From: Pseudobutyrivibrio ruminis CF1b
GTDB lineage: Bacteria; Bacillota; Clostridia; Lachnospirales; Lachnospiraceae
Assembly: GCF_000424005.1 (NCBI RefSeq)
Contig: NZ_AUJB01000017.1
Location: 62,001-126,000 of the forward strand
DNA: 64,000 nucleotides
Reading direction: 5' to 3'
Part shown: positions 18,727-27,897 of the stretch, one piece after another
Layout: each line of letters starts with the position of its first letter
How positions within the stretch are numbered: position 1 is the first letter of the stretch
Notes under the pieces: model-generated
The model's database searches: none
Told to the model about the DNA's origin: nothing
The model's input: only the letters and a program-made list of their open reading frames with translations
Position numbers and translations under genes: made by a program

Positions 18727-20164
18727 TTATAATCCCCTTTTCAATACTCTCCACCTTTGGAATTACTGCTGTAATGGTGGTTCCTACTCCCTCAGAGCTT
18801 GATATTTTAAGACCATACTCATCTCCGAATAACAGCTGCATTCTTTGATGAACCGTCCTGAGGCCAAAGCCTACTTTTTCGCCATTTTCAATGGCACTTC
18901 TCATTTCGGCAAGGCGCTCTTCACTCATACCTGCACCATTGTCTCTTACCGTGAGTTCGATTTTATCTCCAATATCCACCGCATTTACCTTAATTACGCC
19001 CTTCTCACGCTGAAGCTTAATTCCATGGTAAATACTGTTTTCAACCAATGGTTGAAGAGTCAGCTTTGGAATGGAATAACCATAAAGGCTTTCCGGTATG
19101 CTGACATCATAATCCATTCGGTCCTGATATCTAATCTTCTGGATAGACAGGTAGCTAAGCACATGCTTCTGCTCCTCCTCCAGTGTGATAATATCCTTAC
19201 CTCTGCTCAAACAGAATCTGAAGAAATCTGAAAGAGCGCTGACCATCTCGATACTTTCTTCTTTTTTATCTGCCTCAATGAGCCAGATGATTGTATCCAA
19301 AGTATTATATAGGAAATGCGGATTAATCTGGGCCTGTAAAAGCTCCAGCTCCGCATGACGTTTTCTTCGCTCAGCCTTTTTATTCTCCTGAATAAGAGAA
19401 TTGAGCTGGCCTACCATTTCCTCGAAACCATCTGACAAGGTCTGAATCTCCACCGCCTTGGCTTCTACCGGAATATGCTGCTCAAAATCACCTCTTTGAA
19501 TGTCCTTTACTCTGTCAGTAAGTTTTGTAAGAGGTGATGTGATTCTGTCTGTAAGATGAGAAGCGTAAATTGCTATACCCACCACCAGAATCAAAAATCC
19601 ACCTACGATTGCCAGGATGACATATTGCAACTGTTCAGTAATTTCATTTTGCAGCTGGCTCAGGTGAGCTGATTCGTAATACAGGTAATCATACATGTAG
19701 GTCTGAATCAACTCAGTCAGAATATAAATATTGTTCTCCAACTGAGTCATGCCTTCGTCGTAAGAGCCTGCATCATCGATTTCATCCATTCGCTGTTCCA
19801 GTGTCACGCACAGGTCGCGCACGGATTCAATAGCCTCTATACTTTTCTTCTGAGTGGTATGAGACAAAAGTGTATCCGCCAGTTCGCGGGCACGCTCAAC
19901 CTCATCAACAGGTTTACCCTCAGAATATGCACTATCACTAACGTAATAGAACATCTTCAAATCAACATCATTTTTGAAGTTCTGGCTGAAGGCTGATGCC
20001 GCTGTAACATTCTGCAGAATGGTTCTGTATTGAATTGAATACCAGCAAAGTATTCCTATAAGTACCGCTACAACGATACTCATAGGTATCAGGGTAACTG
20101 CTATAAGTCTTCGAAGCATATTGCTGGTGGTAGACTTTCTTTTGATTGCAGTATTTATTCTCAT
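18719..20164 (-). CDS. Sensor histidine kinase, YesM type
   Basis: A 481-residue membrane kinase. Layout: helix about 20-40, extracytoplasmic domain about 41-180 rich in helices, second helix about 183-205, HAMP about 206-260, coiled linker, His_kinase domain with phospho-acceptor motif QINPHFLYNTLDTI (His about residue 287), and HATPase_c with LVENSIYHG and GFGLRTVHQRM. The kinase overlaps the response-regulator gene by four bases and the binding-protein gene by eight, so all three are coupled. The extracytoplasmic domain is a likely contact point for the downstream lipoprotein (inferred). Confidence 0.92.
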   Translation of the reverse strand: MRINTAIKRKSTTSNMLRRLIAVTLIPMSIVVAVLIGILCWYSIQYRTILQNVTAASAFSQNFKNDVDLKMFYYVSDSAYSEGKPVDEVERARELADTLLSHTTQKKSIEAIESVRDLCVTLEQRMDEIDDAGSYDEGMTQLENNIYILTELIQTYMYDYLYYESAHLSQLQNEITEQLQYVILAIVGGFLILVVGIAIYASHLTDRITSPLTKLTDRVKDIQRGDFEQHIPVEAKAVEIQTLSDGFEEMVGQLNSLIQENKKAERRKRHAELELLQAQINPHFLYNTLDTIIWLIEADKKEESIEMVSALSDFFRFCLSRGKDIITLEEEQKHVLSYLSIQKIRYQDRMDYDVSIPESLYGYSIPKLTLQPLVENSIYHGIKLQREKGVIKVNAVDIGDKIELTVRDNGAGMSEERLAEMRSAIENGEKVGFGLRTVHQRMQLLFGDEYGLKISSSEGVGTTITAVIPKVESIEKGIINV

Positions 20165-21768
20165 GCGCCCTGCCCCTTTGCTCGGAATTCCTTAGGGCTG
20201 AGGCCATAAGTCTTTTTGAATATATAACTGAAATAATGTGGATCCTTGTAGCCTACCTGCTCTGCAATCACCTGAGATTTTTCACCTGTGGTAAGAAGCA
20301 TTTTTTTCGCATGCTCCATTCGCTTTGTGGTCATGTACTCAACAAAAGTAGTCTTATTTTCTCTGGAGAACATGGCACTTAAGTAACTAGGTGAAATATT
20401 CACCTCTTTTGCCACCTCATTCAAACTGAGATTGCTGTCGAAATAGTGTTCATCCACATATTTAATAGCAGCAGACAACTGAGATTTTGACTGATTACCT
20501 ACTACGTTTTTACGTTTTGAAATAGCGATGGCAAACATGCGCTCCACCAATTCCATAACAGTCTCAGGCTCCACATTTTCAATGGAAGCTCTTGTGTTTG
20601 GATCCAGTGCTGCGGTAGGGTCCAGCGAAAGCTTTCTGAGATAATCACAGACACACATATACATTGTCATAGCAAAATACTTGCTAAATAATACAGACTT
20701 CATAGCATTCTTAGTCTGCTTATTGATGAGGTTGCCAAGGAACCCCTGTATCTCAGATTCCTCTGCATTTTCAAGGAACAGCATAACCAGTTTCTGATCA
20801 ATGGCAGCTGTATCGCTTTCCTCGTTGTTATTTCTGATTGTCTCAATATCCACATCTGTAAATACATGTCCCGAAGGATTCATGTATCTACAGCTAAGTC
20901 TCTTGTTTGCAATTTTGCATGCTTTAGAAAATTCGGAGAATCTTGTAATAGGTCCACTTTCAGCAAGATACCAATTTATCTCATCCTCATAAACCATGCA
21001 GCGTCGCTGGATGTTTTCAATAAGAGTAGTGGTATGACTTGCTATTGTGTCAGCATCTCCCTTTACGATAATAGCATAAGTATCCATATTCCAATGGAAC
21101 ACAATATATTCCGGACAGCACTTCAAAAACTGCATCAGCTGCTCTGAAAGACGTGCCATGTATTTAGAATAAACAGGTGCTGCCGCCACCTCTGTCATCG
21201 GTGAAAAATCAAGAAGCACCAGATTATAATTTGTGGCATCAAGAGAAAGCCCCAGCTCCTCAGATTTCTCATAAACCTCTGAGACAGACATGGCGCCGCT
21301 AACGAGCTGATTAAAGAATCTTACTCTGGCGAACTGTTCGTACTCCTGACTTTCTGCTTTGAATTGCTCTAGATAATTATCCTTTTCATTTTCCTTGTCC
21401 AGCTTTGCCTTGGCATCTGCCATAACCTCTTTCAGCTTATCCTTTGTGATAGGCTTTAAAAGATAATTGTCAACGCCAATGCTTATTGCCTCCTGGGCAT
21501 AAGAAAAATCATCGAAGCCACTAATAATAATAATTCTTGTATTAGGAAGCTCCTTCTTAATCATTTTAGATAAGGCTATGCCATCCATAAAAGGCATTCT
21601 AATATCTGTAATTAAAACGTCTGGCTTAGTCTGTCTGATAAGTGGCAATGCCATCTCCCCATCAGCTGCATCCCCTACATAAGCGAACCCATACTGTTCC
21701 CATGGAAAGCTGGCTTTTAACCCGTCGCGGATAACAATTTCATCCTCGACCAAAAATACACTATACAT
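20161..21768 (-). CDS. AraC-type response regulator, YesN type
   Basis: A 535-residue regulator. N-terminal receiver (residues 1-120) with phospho-acceptor Asp in DVLITDIRMPFMDG (about 54-56) and Lys in LLKPITK (about 105); a long middle region of about 290 residues; C-terminal AraC double helix-turn-helix (SNLSLNEVAKEVNISPSYLS, SQVIAEQVGYKDPHYFSYIFKK). Partner of the kinase encoded next. Likely targets are the ABC operon and carbohydrate genes nearby, which is inferred from position. Confidence 0.93.
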   Translation of the reverse strand: MYSVFLVEDEIVIRDGLKASFPWEQYGFAYVGDAADGEMALPLIRQTKPDVLITDIRMPFMDGIALSKMIKKELPNTRIIIISGFDDFSYAQEAISIGVDNYLLKPITKDKLKEVMADAKAKLDKENEKDNYLEQFKAESQEYEQFARVRFFNQLVSGAMSVSEVYEKSEELGLSLDATNYNLVLLDFSPMTEVAAAPVYSKYMARLSEQLMQFLKCCPEYIVFHWNMDTYAIIVKGDADTIASHTTTLIENIQRRCMVYEDEINWYLAESGPITRFSEFSKACKIANKRLSCRYMNPSGHVFTDVDIETIRNNNEESDTAAIDQKLVMLFLENAEESEIQGFLGNLINKQTKNAMKSVLFSKYFAMTMYMCVCDYLRKLSLDPTAALDPNTRASIENVEPETVMELVERMFAIAISKRKNVVGNQSKSQLSAAIKYVDEHYFDSNLSLNEVAKEVNISPSYLSAMFSRENKTTFVEYMTTKRMEHAKKMLLTTGEKSQVIAEQVGYKDPHYFSYIFKKTYGLSPKEFRAKGQGA

Positions 21769-21807
21769 TATTCCCCAAAATCCTTCTAAAACTAACTAAA
21801 ACTAATA

Positions 21808-22407
21808 CTACTTCTCTTTGTTTTTCAGATACTCTGAAATCAAGTGATATAAGCCTTCCGCTGTAGCTTCTACACCCATCAATGAACTATTAACGCAGAA
21901 ATCGTAACCTCTGCTGTCACCCCATTTCATCTTCGAGTAATAGTTGTGATATGCCTTTCTTTTTTTGTCGTGGCGGAACATCTTTGCCTTTGCCTCAAGC
22001 TTGTTAAGCTTGTACAGGCGGCTGATTCGTTCTACCTTTGCATCTTCCTCGCCTCTGACGAAGATAGAGATAAGAGCTGGATTATCGCGCAAAACATTTT
22101 CTGCGCATCTACCAACTACAACAAAGCTTTCGCCCGATTCAGCTTTCTCTCTGATGAAATTAAATTGAAGTTGTGCAATGGAATCCTGAACAGAAGAAGA
22201 ATGCCCTCTGACGGTACGATGAAGACCCTGGCGTTTCATTTCCTCGTGCTTGTAAAGATTTTCAGCATCGATTCCATTACGTTCTGCCAGCTGATCTAGC
22301 ATGTTGCGATCATACATAGGTACATTGAAACGTTCTGCCAAAATTGAAGCGATGTAATGACCTCCGCTTCCGTACTCTCTACCAACTGAAATGATAAACT
22401 GCCCCAT
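21808..22407 (-). CDS. Cytidylate-kinase-like protein
   Basis: A 199-residue P-loop protein of the cytidylate kinase-like family (PF13189 type), common in Clostridia. It starts FIISVGREYGSGGHYIA, a modified P-loop, and has VVVGRCAENVL near residue 97 and a basic RLYKLNKLEAKAKMFRHDKKRK stretch. The true nucleoside-monophosphate kinase Cmk has a different binding region, so the substrate is uncertain. Same strand as the two-component operon; 39 bp separate it from the response-regulator start. Confidence 0.8.
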   Translation of the reverse strand: MGQFIISVGREYGSGGHYIASILAERFNVPMYDRNMLDQLAERNGIDAENLYKHEEMKRQGLHRTVRGHSSSVQDSIAQLQFNFIREKAESGESFVVVGRCAENVLRDNPALISIFVRGEEDAKVERISRLYKLNKLEAKAKMFRHDKKRKAYHNYYSKMKWGDSRGYDFCVNSSLMGVEATAEGLYHLISEYLKNKEK

Positions 22408-22477
22408 AAACTAACCCCCTTCAGTATTTTGTTAATTTTATTTTATATGATTATTCAAATAATTAAAAGCCCAAAAA

Positions 22478-22573
22478 AGCCTTCAGTTACGCTCTCAAGC
22501 CTTAATATTTCTCCGGTCAGCTGGAAAAAGCTTCCCTTGAGAAACATTAAGAGCTTGATAGCTACTAAAGGCT
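22478..22573 (-). repeat. Dispersed structured hairpin element, copy A (also terminator)
   Basis: A 96-nt imperfect long hairpin. The outer arms AGCCTTCAGT / ACTAAAGGCT (one mismatch) enclose a core shared with copies at 27758 and 60985. Key core blocks on the plus strand: CTCAAGCC, TTAATATTTCT, CAGCTGGAAAAAGCTT, GAGAAACATTAA, GAGCTTGATAGCT. On the minus strand the arm runs into TTTTTT, so it can terminate the permease gene ending 5 bp away. Confidence 0.75.
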
Positions 22574-22582
22574 ATCTATATT

Positions 22583-23932
22583 TTATAAGTATCTCAAATA
22601 AATATTAAGCATCGATACGACAAGTACAATGATTGTGCCTGGTACGAGCTCTTTGCAGTAGGTTGCCCAGCTGATAGGATAACCTTCCTTACCTGCTGTA
22701 GAGATACCAACTACGTTAGCTGATGCTCCGATTGGAGTCATGCTGCCGCCGATATCTGTACCAACTGCAAGTGTCCAAGCCATTGTAGAAAGATCAACGC
22801 CTGTAGCCTGTGCCAATGCATTGATAACAGGAATCATTGTAGCTGAGAATGGAATATTATCAATGAATGCTGATGCAACTGCACTTACCCAAAGAATAAT
22901 CGCAATCATAACATGAGCATTACCACCTGAAATCTTTGCAATAACATTTGCGATAGTAACAAGTACTCCTGTCTCCTCCAGACCACCAACTACAACGAAA
23001 AGCCCGATGAAGAAAAGAAGTGTCTCATAATCTACTCTTGTGATAAGCTCTTTGAATCTCTTTCTTCCGGCGCATAATGTGATAATTGCCACAAACACAC
23101 CAATGAATGCTACGGTAAGACCTGTCATAGCATGTGTAATAAGAAGTCCAACTGCGATGGCGAAAATTACCACGCTCCAGAAGAACATCTTCTTATCATC
23201 AATTTTAACATCTACATCGATTGTACTAGGGTCTACCTTGTCTCCTGGAGCCTGTAAACGATTACGCATTGTAAAGTAAAAATAGATAATGATAATTACC
23301 AGTGAAACACCAGCAAGTGCTCCAGTATTCATTACGAAATCTGCAAATGAATAACCAAGCGATGTACCAATGATAATATTTGGTGGATCACCGCACATTG
23401 TGGCACTACCGCCAAGGTTTGCACAGAAAATCTCCGCCATGATAACAGGCACTGGATTAAACTTTAGTGTACGTGCCAAACGGATTGTAACTGCTGAAAG
23501 GAACAGTATTACTGTGATTGAATCAATGAACATGGCAAGTACTGATGAAAGTACCATGAAAGCCACAAAAATCTTTCTAGGCTCGAAATGTGCCAGCTTT
23601 GCAATCTTGAGACAAAGCCAGTCAAAAAATCCTGCCGCTGCCATTCCTTCTACCATTACCATCATACCCCAAAGGAAAATGATAGTAGCCCAGTTAATAC
23701 CTGAGGTCTGCTCTGCTGCCTCTCCTGCTGAATACCAAAAACTAGTTTTAAAAATGTTCTTAAATGCTAACGTATTTACGAATGCCTGAGCATCTCTCAA
23801 ACCAATACCAAATACAAAAATACTGGTAAGAGCAGCACAGCACAGTGTGACATAATGCTTTGGAAATCTATCCCATACAATCAGCACGAACATAGCCACG
23901 AAAATGACTATAGCTAATATTTCTGCTAACAT
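22583..23932 (-). CDS. SLC13/ArsB/NhaD-type membrane permease
   Basis: A 449-residue protein with about 11-12 helices in the ion-transporter superfamily that includes ArsB, NhaD and dicarboxylate SLC13 carriers. Two pseudo-repeated re-entrant motifs are visible: GGSATMCGDPPNIIIGTSLG (about residue 180) and GGSMTPIGASANVVG (about 410). The frame is open 26 codons further upstream, but the ATG at 23932 follows AGGGGG and starts a hydrophobic segment. Substrate could be an anion (arsenite, citrate) or Na+/H+; the sequence does not decide. Confidence 0.82.
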   Translation of the reverse strand: MLAEILAIVIFVAMFVLIVWDRFPKHYVTLCCAALTSIFVFGIGLRDAQAFVNTLAFKNIFKTSFWYSAGEAAEQTSGINWATIIFLWGMMVMVEGMAAAGFFDWLCLKIAKLAHFEPRKIFVAFMVLSSVLAMFIDSITVILFLSAVTIRLARTLKFNPVPVIMAEIFCANLGGSATMCGDPPNIIIGTSLGYSFADFVMNTGALAGVSLVIIIIYFYFTMRNRLQAPGDKVDPSTIDVDVKIDDKKMFFWSVVIFAIAVGLLITHAMTGLTVAFIGVFVAIITLCAGRKRFKELITRVDYETLLFFIGLFVVVGGLEETGVLVTIANVIAKISGGNAHVMIAIILWVSAVASAFIDNIPFSATMIPVINALAQATGVDLSTMAWTLAVGTDIGGSMTPIGASANVVGISTAGKEGYPISWATYCKELVPGTIIVLVVSMLNIYLRYL

Positions 23933-24009
23933 AAAAACCCCCTTCGTATACTTTTTATTTCCAACATATTGTATACGAAGAGAGTTGCTTTTTGAATAAA
24001 CATTTTGCA

Positions 24010-26757
24010 CTAAATGTTTGCATTTTCTATTAATTTTTTCATCGATGCAGTATTCTTATATTCATTTAATAAGTGAATGACTGCCTGCTGCAAATCGCCG
24101 AGAGCAAGATATGGACCACGATTGAATCCTTTGTAAGTGATTTTGGTTGTTCCATCAACTTCTTCCTTGATTTTGCACACGCCAGCTTTTTGCAATTCTA
24201 TAGCTTTATCACTAATTTTTTTGCCTGGTTCAACGATTGTAGAAACAAGGGAATCTCCCTTCTTATCCAATTTGAAGGAACCCCATTTTTCATACTTTAT
24301 CATTGGCATTCCATAAAGATATGCTCGTTCAACAATTGATACATATCCATCTGGCTCAAATGTAGGCGAAACATTCATCATAGACTCCAGAAGTTTATCA
24401 GGATCATAACCTGGCATTATCAAATCACAGCCTGCATGAATATCCTCACCCTTGTCAGATATTGATCCCCAGTCAGACATTATAAATCCGTTAAATCCCC
24501 AGTCATTTCTGGCAATATCTGTAATAAGTCCCTTCTGGGATGATGTGTACTTTCCATTTATTCTATTTCCAGATGTCAAAAAGCCCGCTGGCTTAATAAT
24601 GCTCACACACGCAGAGAATGGTCTCAGATAAATCTCAGCAAATGCCCTTCTTGTAAGATTAATATCAGCATCCAATGCAAAGGTCTCCTGGTTAAATGTA
24701 ACGAGATTCTTGATAATTACATTTCTACCCTCATATCTCTTTACGCCCATGATGAAGCCAGCGCCTAAAACACCTGACAATGCAGGGTCTTCAGAGTAAA
24801 ACTCAAAAGATCTGCACCACATTGGGTTTCGGTCTACATTCAAAAATGGTGCTAGACCGTAATCAATATCATAAGCTTCCATCTCACGTCCATAGGCGCG
24901 TCCCATTCTAACCATTGCGCTCATATCCCAGGTCTGTGCCATGTTAAGTGGTGATGGGAAACAGGTACATGGAATTCCTATAATTCGTAAACCCGAAGGA
25001 CCATCTGCAAACCTCACCCTTGGAATTCCAAGAGTAGTCTCGAACTGATTGGTTGTTCTGGCAGCTATATCAAGTTTCTTATCTTTAATATTAAACTTAT
25101 AATTGAATCTGCTATCGTTATCCAGCTTTGAATCTTCCACTGCCCCCACTACGATTCTGGCAAGAATTTCAGGTGATAAAGATGCAATAAATTCCTCCAT
25201 GGTAACTTTGCCCTTTATCACGTCTATAAAAGTAGCGTTACCACAAGGCTTTACAGTTTCAATATTTTCATAAGCTCTGAAAGGAATCTCATAGGCATTA
25301 TTATTTACATAAGATGCATAGTTACTTCCCTCAGAAATATATGTTGTAAATTCTTCCTGCGGATTAACATCTCTGTTCAATGAGTTGTAATCATCCCCTG
25401 ACAGGGATGCCACCATGATGTATCCTGCCTCCTCTTCCTTTCTAGGAGGTGGAGTAAGGAAATTGCCAAAATCTCTGTTCTCCACAAACTGCGTAACCTT
25501 TTTGAGGATAGTAGTCTTATCCAATACCATCTTGGCGCATATCTTTGTATCTCTGGAATGACTTCCCAATCTAAAGATATAATCACCCTGTTCCATAAGG
25601 AATTCAGATTTCTCTTCATCAAAAGATGTGATGGCCATCATAGGAATCTTTACGGTAATCTCTTCTGACTCTCCAGGCTTTATTTTTCCTGTTTTGCCAA
25701 AGCCGCAAAGTACCTGATATGGCTTATCCAGCTTGCCTTCTGGCAATGTACAATACACCTGCACAACCTGACGACCAGAGCAGCTACCTGTATTTGTGAC
25801 CTTCACTCTCATCATGATGGAAATCCAGCTAGCCTCGAAATATTCCAGATTCATATCGAAGGTGGTATAGCTCAGTCCATATCCAAATGGATAAAGCGGC
25901 GTGATGTCAAATGTATCAAAATAACGGTATCCAACATAGATACCTTCCTTATAATCGATAGTCTTATTCTTAACAGCTTTGGAAGTGGCAGCGTGGGTAT
26001 AGCATGTAGAATAATCCTTGAATTTCTTAGCCCATGTACTTGTAAGACGTCCACTTGGATTCACAGCTCCTGTAAGAACATCCGCAAGAGAATTTCCTGC
26101 TTCCATACCTGGAACACCCATCAAAATAATGCCCTTAATATTTTTCAGTCGGGCAACTGATGCAATCTCCAGGGCGTTTGAATTCAAAACAAGGATTACA
26201 TTTTTAAAAGAATTGTTTATGCGATTAATATTATCAAGCTCTTCCTGTGATAACTGATAAGTCTTATTTGTCTCAAAAAAACTTGGGTCATCAACAAATG
26301 GTCTTCTGGCAACATAGATACATGTGTCTGTTCCAAGAATAGCCTCAGCCATATCAGCTTCTGAAATAGGTACTTCAGGGGAAAGCATTTTCATTCCGCC
26401 GAACATAACATTTACCCTGTTCTTTAAATCTGAAAATTCCTTCTCCGCCTGCTTAACAGCCTTTTCCATTTTGTTAAGCCAGCTTTCAGTACTAAAAGTA
26501 AATCCGTTATTTTCAAGACCTTCTCGTACATTTACATTTTTATCAGTATGCACTCTATTGTAAAAAATGCCGCAAAAAAGAGTGTCAACAGCACCTGCTC
26601 CGAACAATGCAACCTTTCCTTTTTGAATAGGAAGAATTCCATTATTTTTCAGCAACACCATACTGTCGGCACCAAGCTGGCGGACTAAGTCCCTGTGTTC
26701 AGGAAAAGCCATTTTTCCACTCTTAGTAATTATTCCCCTCAATTGTCTCAGGTTCAT
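24010..26757 (-). CDS. Glycoside hydrolase family 3, domain-swapped beta-glucosidase type
   Basis: A 915-residue GH3 with reversed domain order. The alpha/beta domain comes first (LGADSMVLLKNNGILPI about residue 29; GVPGMEAGNSLADVLTGAVNPSGRL about 205), then a fibronectin-III-like domain (YPFGYGLSYTTF), and the TIM barrel last (TLGIPRVRFADGPSGLR; nucleophile Asp in GFIMSDWGS, about residue 760). This permuted layout is known from Butyrivibrio and Ruminococcus beta-glucosidases. No signal peptide, so likely cytosolic. Start chosen at 26757, nine bases after AAGGAG; the frame runs 20 codons longer. Confidence 0.92.
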   Translation of the reverse strand: MNLRQLRGIITKSGKMAFPEHRDLVRQLGADSMVLLKNNGILPIQKGKVALFGAGAVDTLFCGIFYNRVHTDKNVNVREGLENNGFTFSTESWLNKMEKAVKQAEKEFSDLKNRVNVMFGGMKMLSPEVPISEADMAEAILGTDTCIYVARRPFVDDPSFFETNKTYQLSQEELDNINRINNSFKNVILVLNSNALEIASVARLKNIKGIILMGVPGMEAGNSLADVLTGAVNPSGRLTSTWAKKFKDYSTCYTHAATSKAVKNKTIDYKEGIYVGYRYFDTFDITPLYPFGYGLSYTTFDMNLEYFEASWISIMMRVKVTNTGSCSGRQVVQVYCTLPEGKLDKPYQVLCGFGKTGKIKPGESEEITVKIPMMAITSFDEEKSEFLMEQGDYIFRLGSHSRDTKICAKMVLDKTTILKKVTQFVENRDFGNFLTPPPRKEEEAGYIMVASLSGDDYNSLNRDVNPQEEFTTYISEGSNYASYVNNNAYEIPFRAYENIETVKPCGNATFIDVIKGKVTMEEFIASLSPEILARIVVGAVEDSKLDNDSRFNYKFNIKDKKLDIAARTTNQFETTLGIPRVRFADGPSGLRIIGIPCTCFPSPLNMAQTWDMSAMVRMGRAYGREMEAYDIDYGLAPFLNVDRNPMWCRSFEFYSEDPALSGVLGAGFIMGVKRYEGRNVIIKNLVTFNQETFALDADINLTRRAFAEIYLRPFSACVSIIKPAGFLTSGNRINGKYTSSQKGLITDIARNDWGFNGFIMSDWGSISDKGEDIHAGCDLIMPGYDPDKLLESMMNVSPTFEPDGYVSIVERAYLYGMPMIKYEKWGSFKLDKKGDSLVSTIVEPGKKISDKAIELQKAGVCKIKEEVDGTTKITYKGFNRGPYLALGDLQQAVIHLLNEYKNTASMKKLIENANI

Positions 26758-26907
26758 CTTCAAGTACTCCTTAGCAATTACATAACCCCGAAAAATCCCT
26801 CCCCAGAAATCTTTCATTTCGACAAATTATATGATAATATTTTTTTATTTAAAAAATGTGATAAAAAAGTGAATTTTACGCATTTTTAAACGATTAAGGA
26901 GGCCTGC

Positions 26908-27759
26908 ATGTTTAAAGATATGTTCGAAAGAGATTCCTCTCTTTCCTTTGAAGTTTTTCCACCTAAAAAAGATGATGAATTCGAAAACTGCTACAAGGTT
27001 TTGGATTCACTTGCTGAGATCAATCCTGATTTCATAAGTGTTACCTACGGTGCTGGCGGCAGTCGTTCAAAGAAAACTGTAGATATCGCTTCGTATATAC
27101 AGAATCAGTTAAAGATAGATGCCATGGCACACATGACCTGTGTAGGCTCATCTGAGGAAGATATCCTTGCTGTCACAAGAGACCTTGAGGCTGTAGGCGT
27201 CAATCACGTACTGGCTCTTCGTGGAGATAAGCCAAGAGATATGTCAGATGAACAGTTCGAACAGAGAATCTTTCCACATGCTACTGACCTAATTCAGTTC
27301 ATTAATAAAAATACTAACCTTATTGTATCAGCATCCTGCTATCCAGAAAAGCACCCTGAAGCAATTTCTATGGATTCTGACATTGCGTTTATGAAAATGA
27401 AGCAGGATATGGGTGCCGAGATGTTTATCTCACAGCTCTTCTTTGACAATGCAGACTTTTACAGATTTATCGAGCGTGCCCGCAGAGCTGAGATTACAGT
27501 ACCTATCGTTGCAGGTATTATGCCTATCACATCTGCTAAGCAGATTGGCTCTACAGTCACTCTGGCAGGCTCTTCTGTTCCAAAGAAACTTGCTGATATT
27601 TGCGCCCGCTACGGTGAGTCACCTGAGGATATGCGTAAGGCCGGTATCGCATATGCGATAGATCAGATTAATGACCTGAAGCGCTGCGGAATGGGGCACA
27701 TCCATATCTACTGCATGAACAAACCTAAGATGACAAAAGAAATTTGTGATGCTATCTAA
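26908..27759 (+). CDS. metF: 5,10-methylenetetrahydrofolate reductase
   Basis: A 283-residue FAD-dependent enzyme that makes 5-methyl-THF for methionine synthesis. It shows the family pattern: SFEVFPPKKDDE at the start, FISVTYGAGGSRSK (about residue 42), HVLALRGDKPRD (about 105), GAEMFISQLFFD (about 172). Strong AAGGAGG site. It is divergent from the GH3 gene and followed by hairpin copy B and cysE. The sulfur amino-acid theme links metF and cysE, but no SAM riboswitch or T-box is visible upstream. Confidence 0.95.
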   Translation: MFKDMFERDSSLSFEVFPPKKDDEFENCYKVLDSLAEINPDFISVTYGAGGSRSKKTVDIASYIQNQLKIDAMAHMTCVGSSEEDILAVTRDLEAVGVNHVLALRGDKPRDMSDEQFEQRIFPHATDLIQFINKNTNLIVSASCYPEKHPEAISMDSDIAFMKMKQDMGAEMFISQLFFDNADFYRFIERARRAEITVPIVAGIMPITSAKQIGSTVTLAGSSVPKKLADICARYGESPEDMRKAGIAYAIDQINDLKRCGMGHIHIYCMNKPKMTKEICDAI

Positions 27760-27849
27760 GCATGTTACACTCTCAATCCATAATATTACTTCGCTCAGCT
27801 GAAGAAAGCTTCGCTTAAGTAACATTATGAGATTGATAGCTACATGCTT
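27758..27849 (+). repeat. Dispersed structured hairpin element, copy B
   Basis: A 92-nt hairpin whose perfect outer arms AAGCATGT / ACATGCTT begin inside the metF stop codon. Core blocks: CTCAATCC, ATAATATTACT, CAGCTGAAGAAAGCTT, AGTAACATTATGAGATTGATAGCT. Compared with copies A and C, CAAGC/GCTTG is CAATC/GATTG here, and TTTCT/AGAAA is TTACT/AGTAA, so both sides of the stem changed together. It lies between metF and cysE. Confidence 0.75.
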
Positions 27850-27897
27850 TATAATGTGCTAGAATTCTTTTATATAAAAGATACGAGGAGAGTTATT

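Noticed and set aside
24010-26817. Longer start for the GH3 gene (20 extra codons)
   Set aside because: No ribosome site at that ATG; the ATG at 26757 has AAGGAG at nine bases.
26758-26907. SAM riboswitch or T-box upstream of metF
   Set aside because: The 150-bp divergent region is AT-rich and shows none of the conserved blocks of either element.
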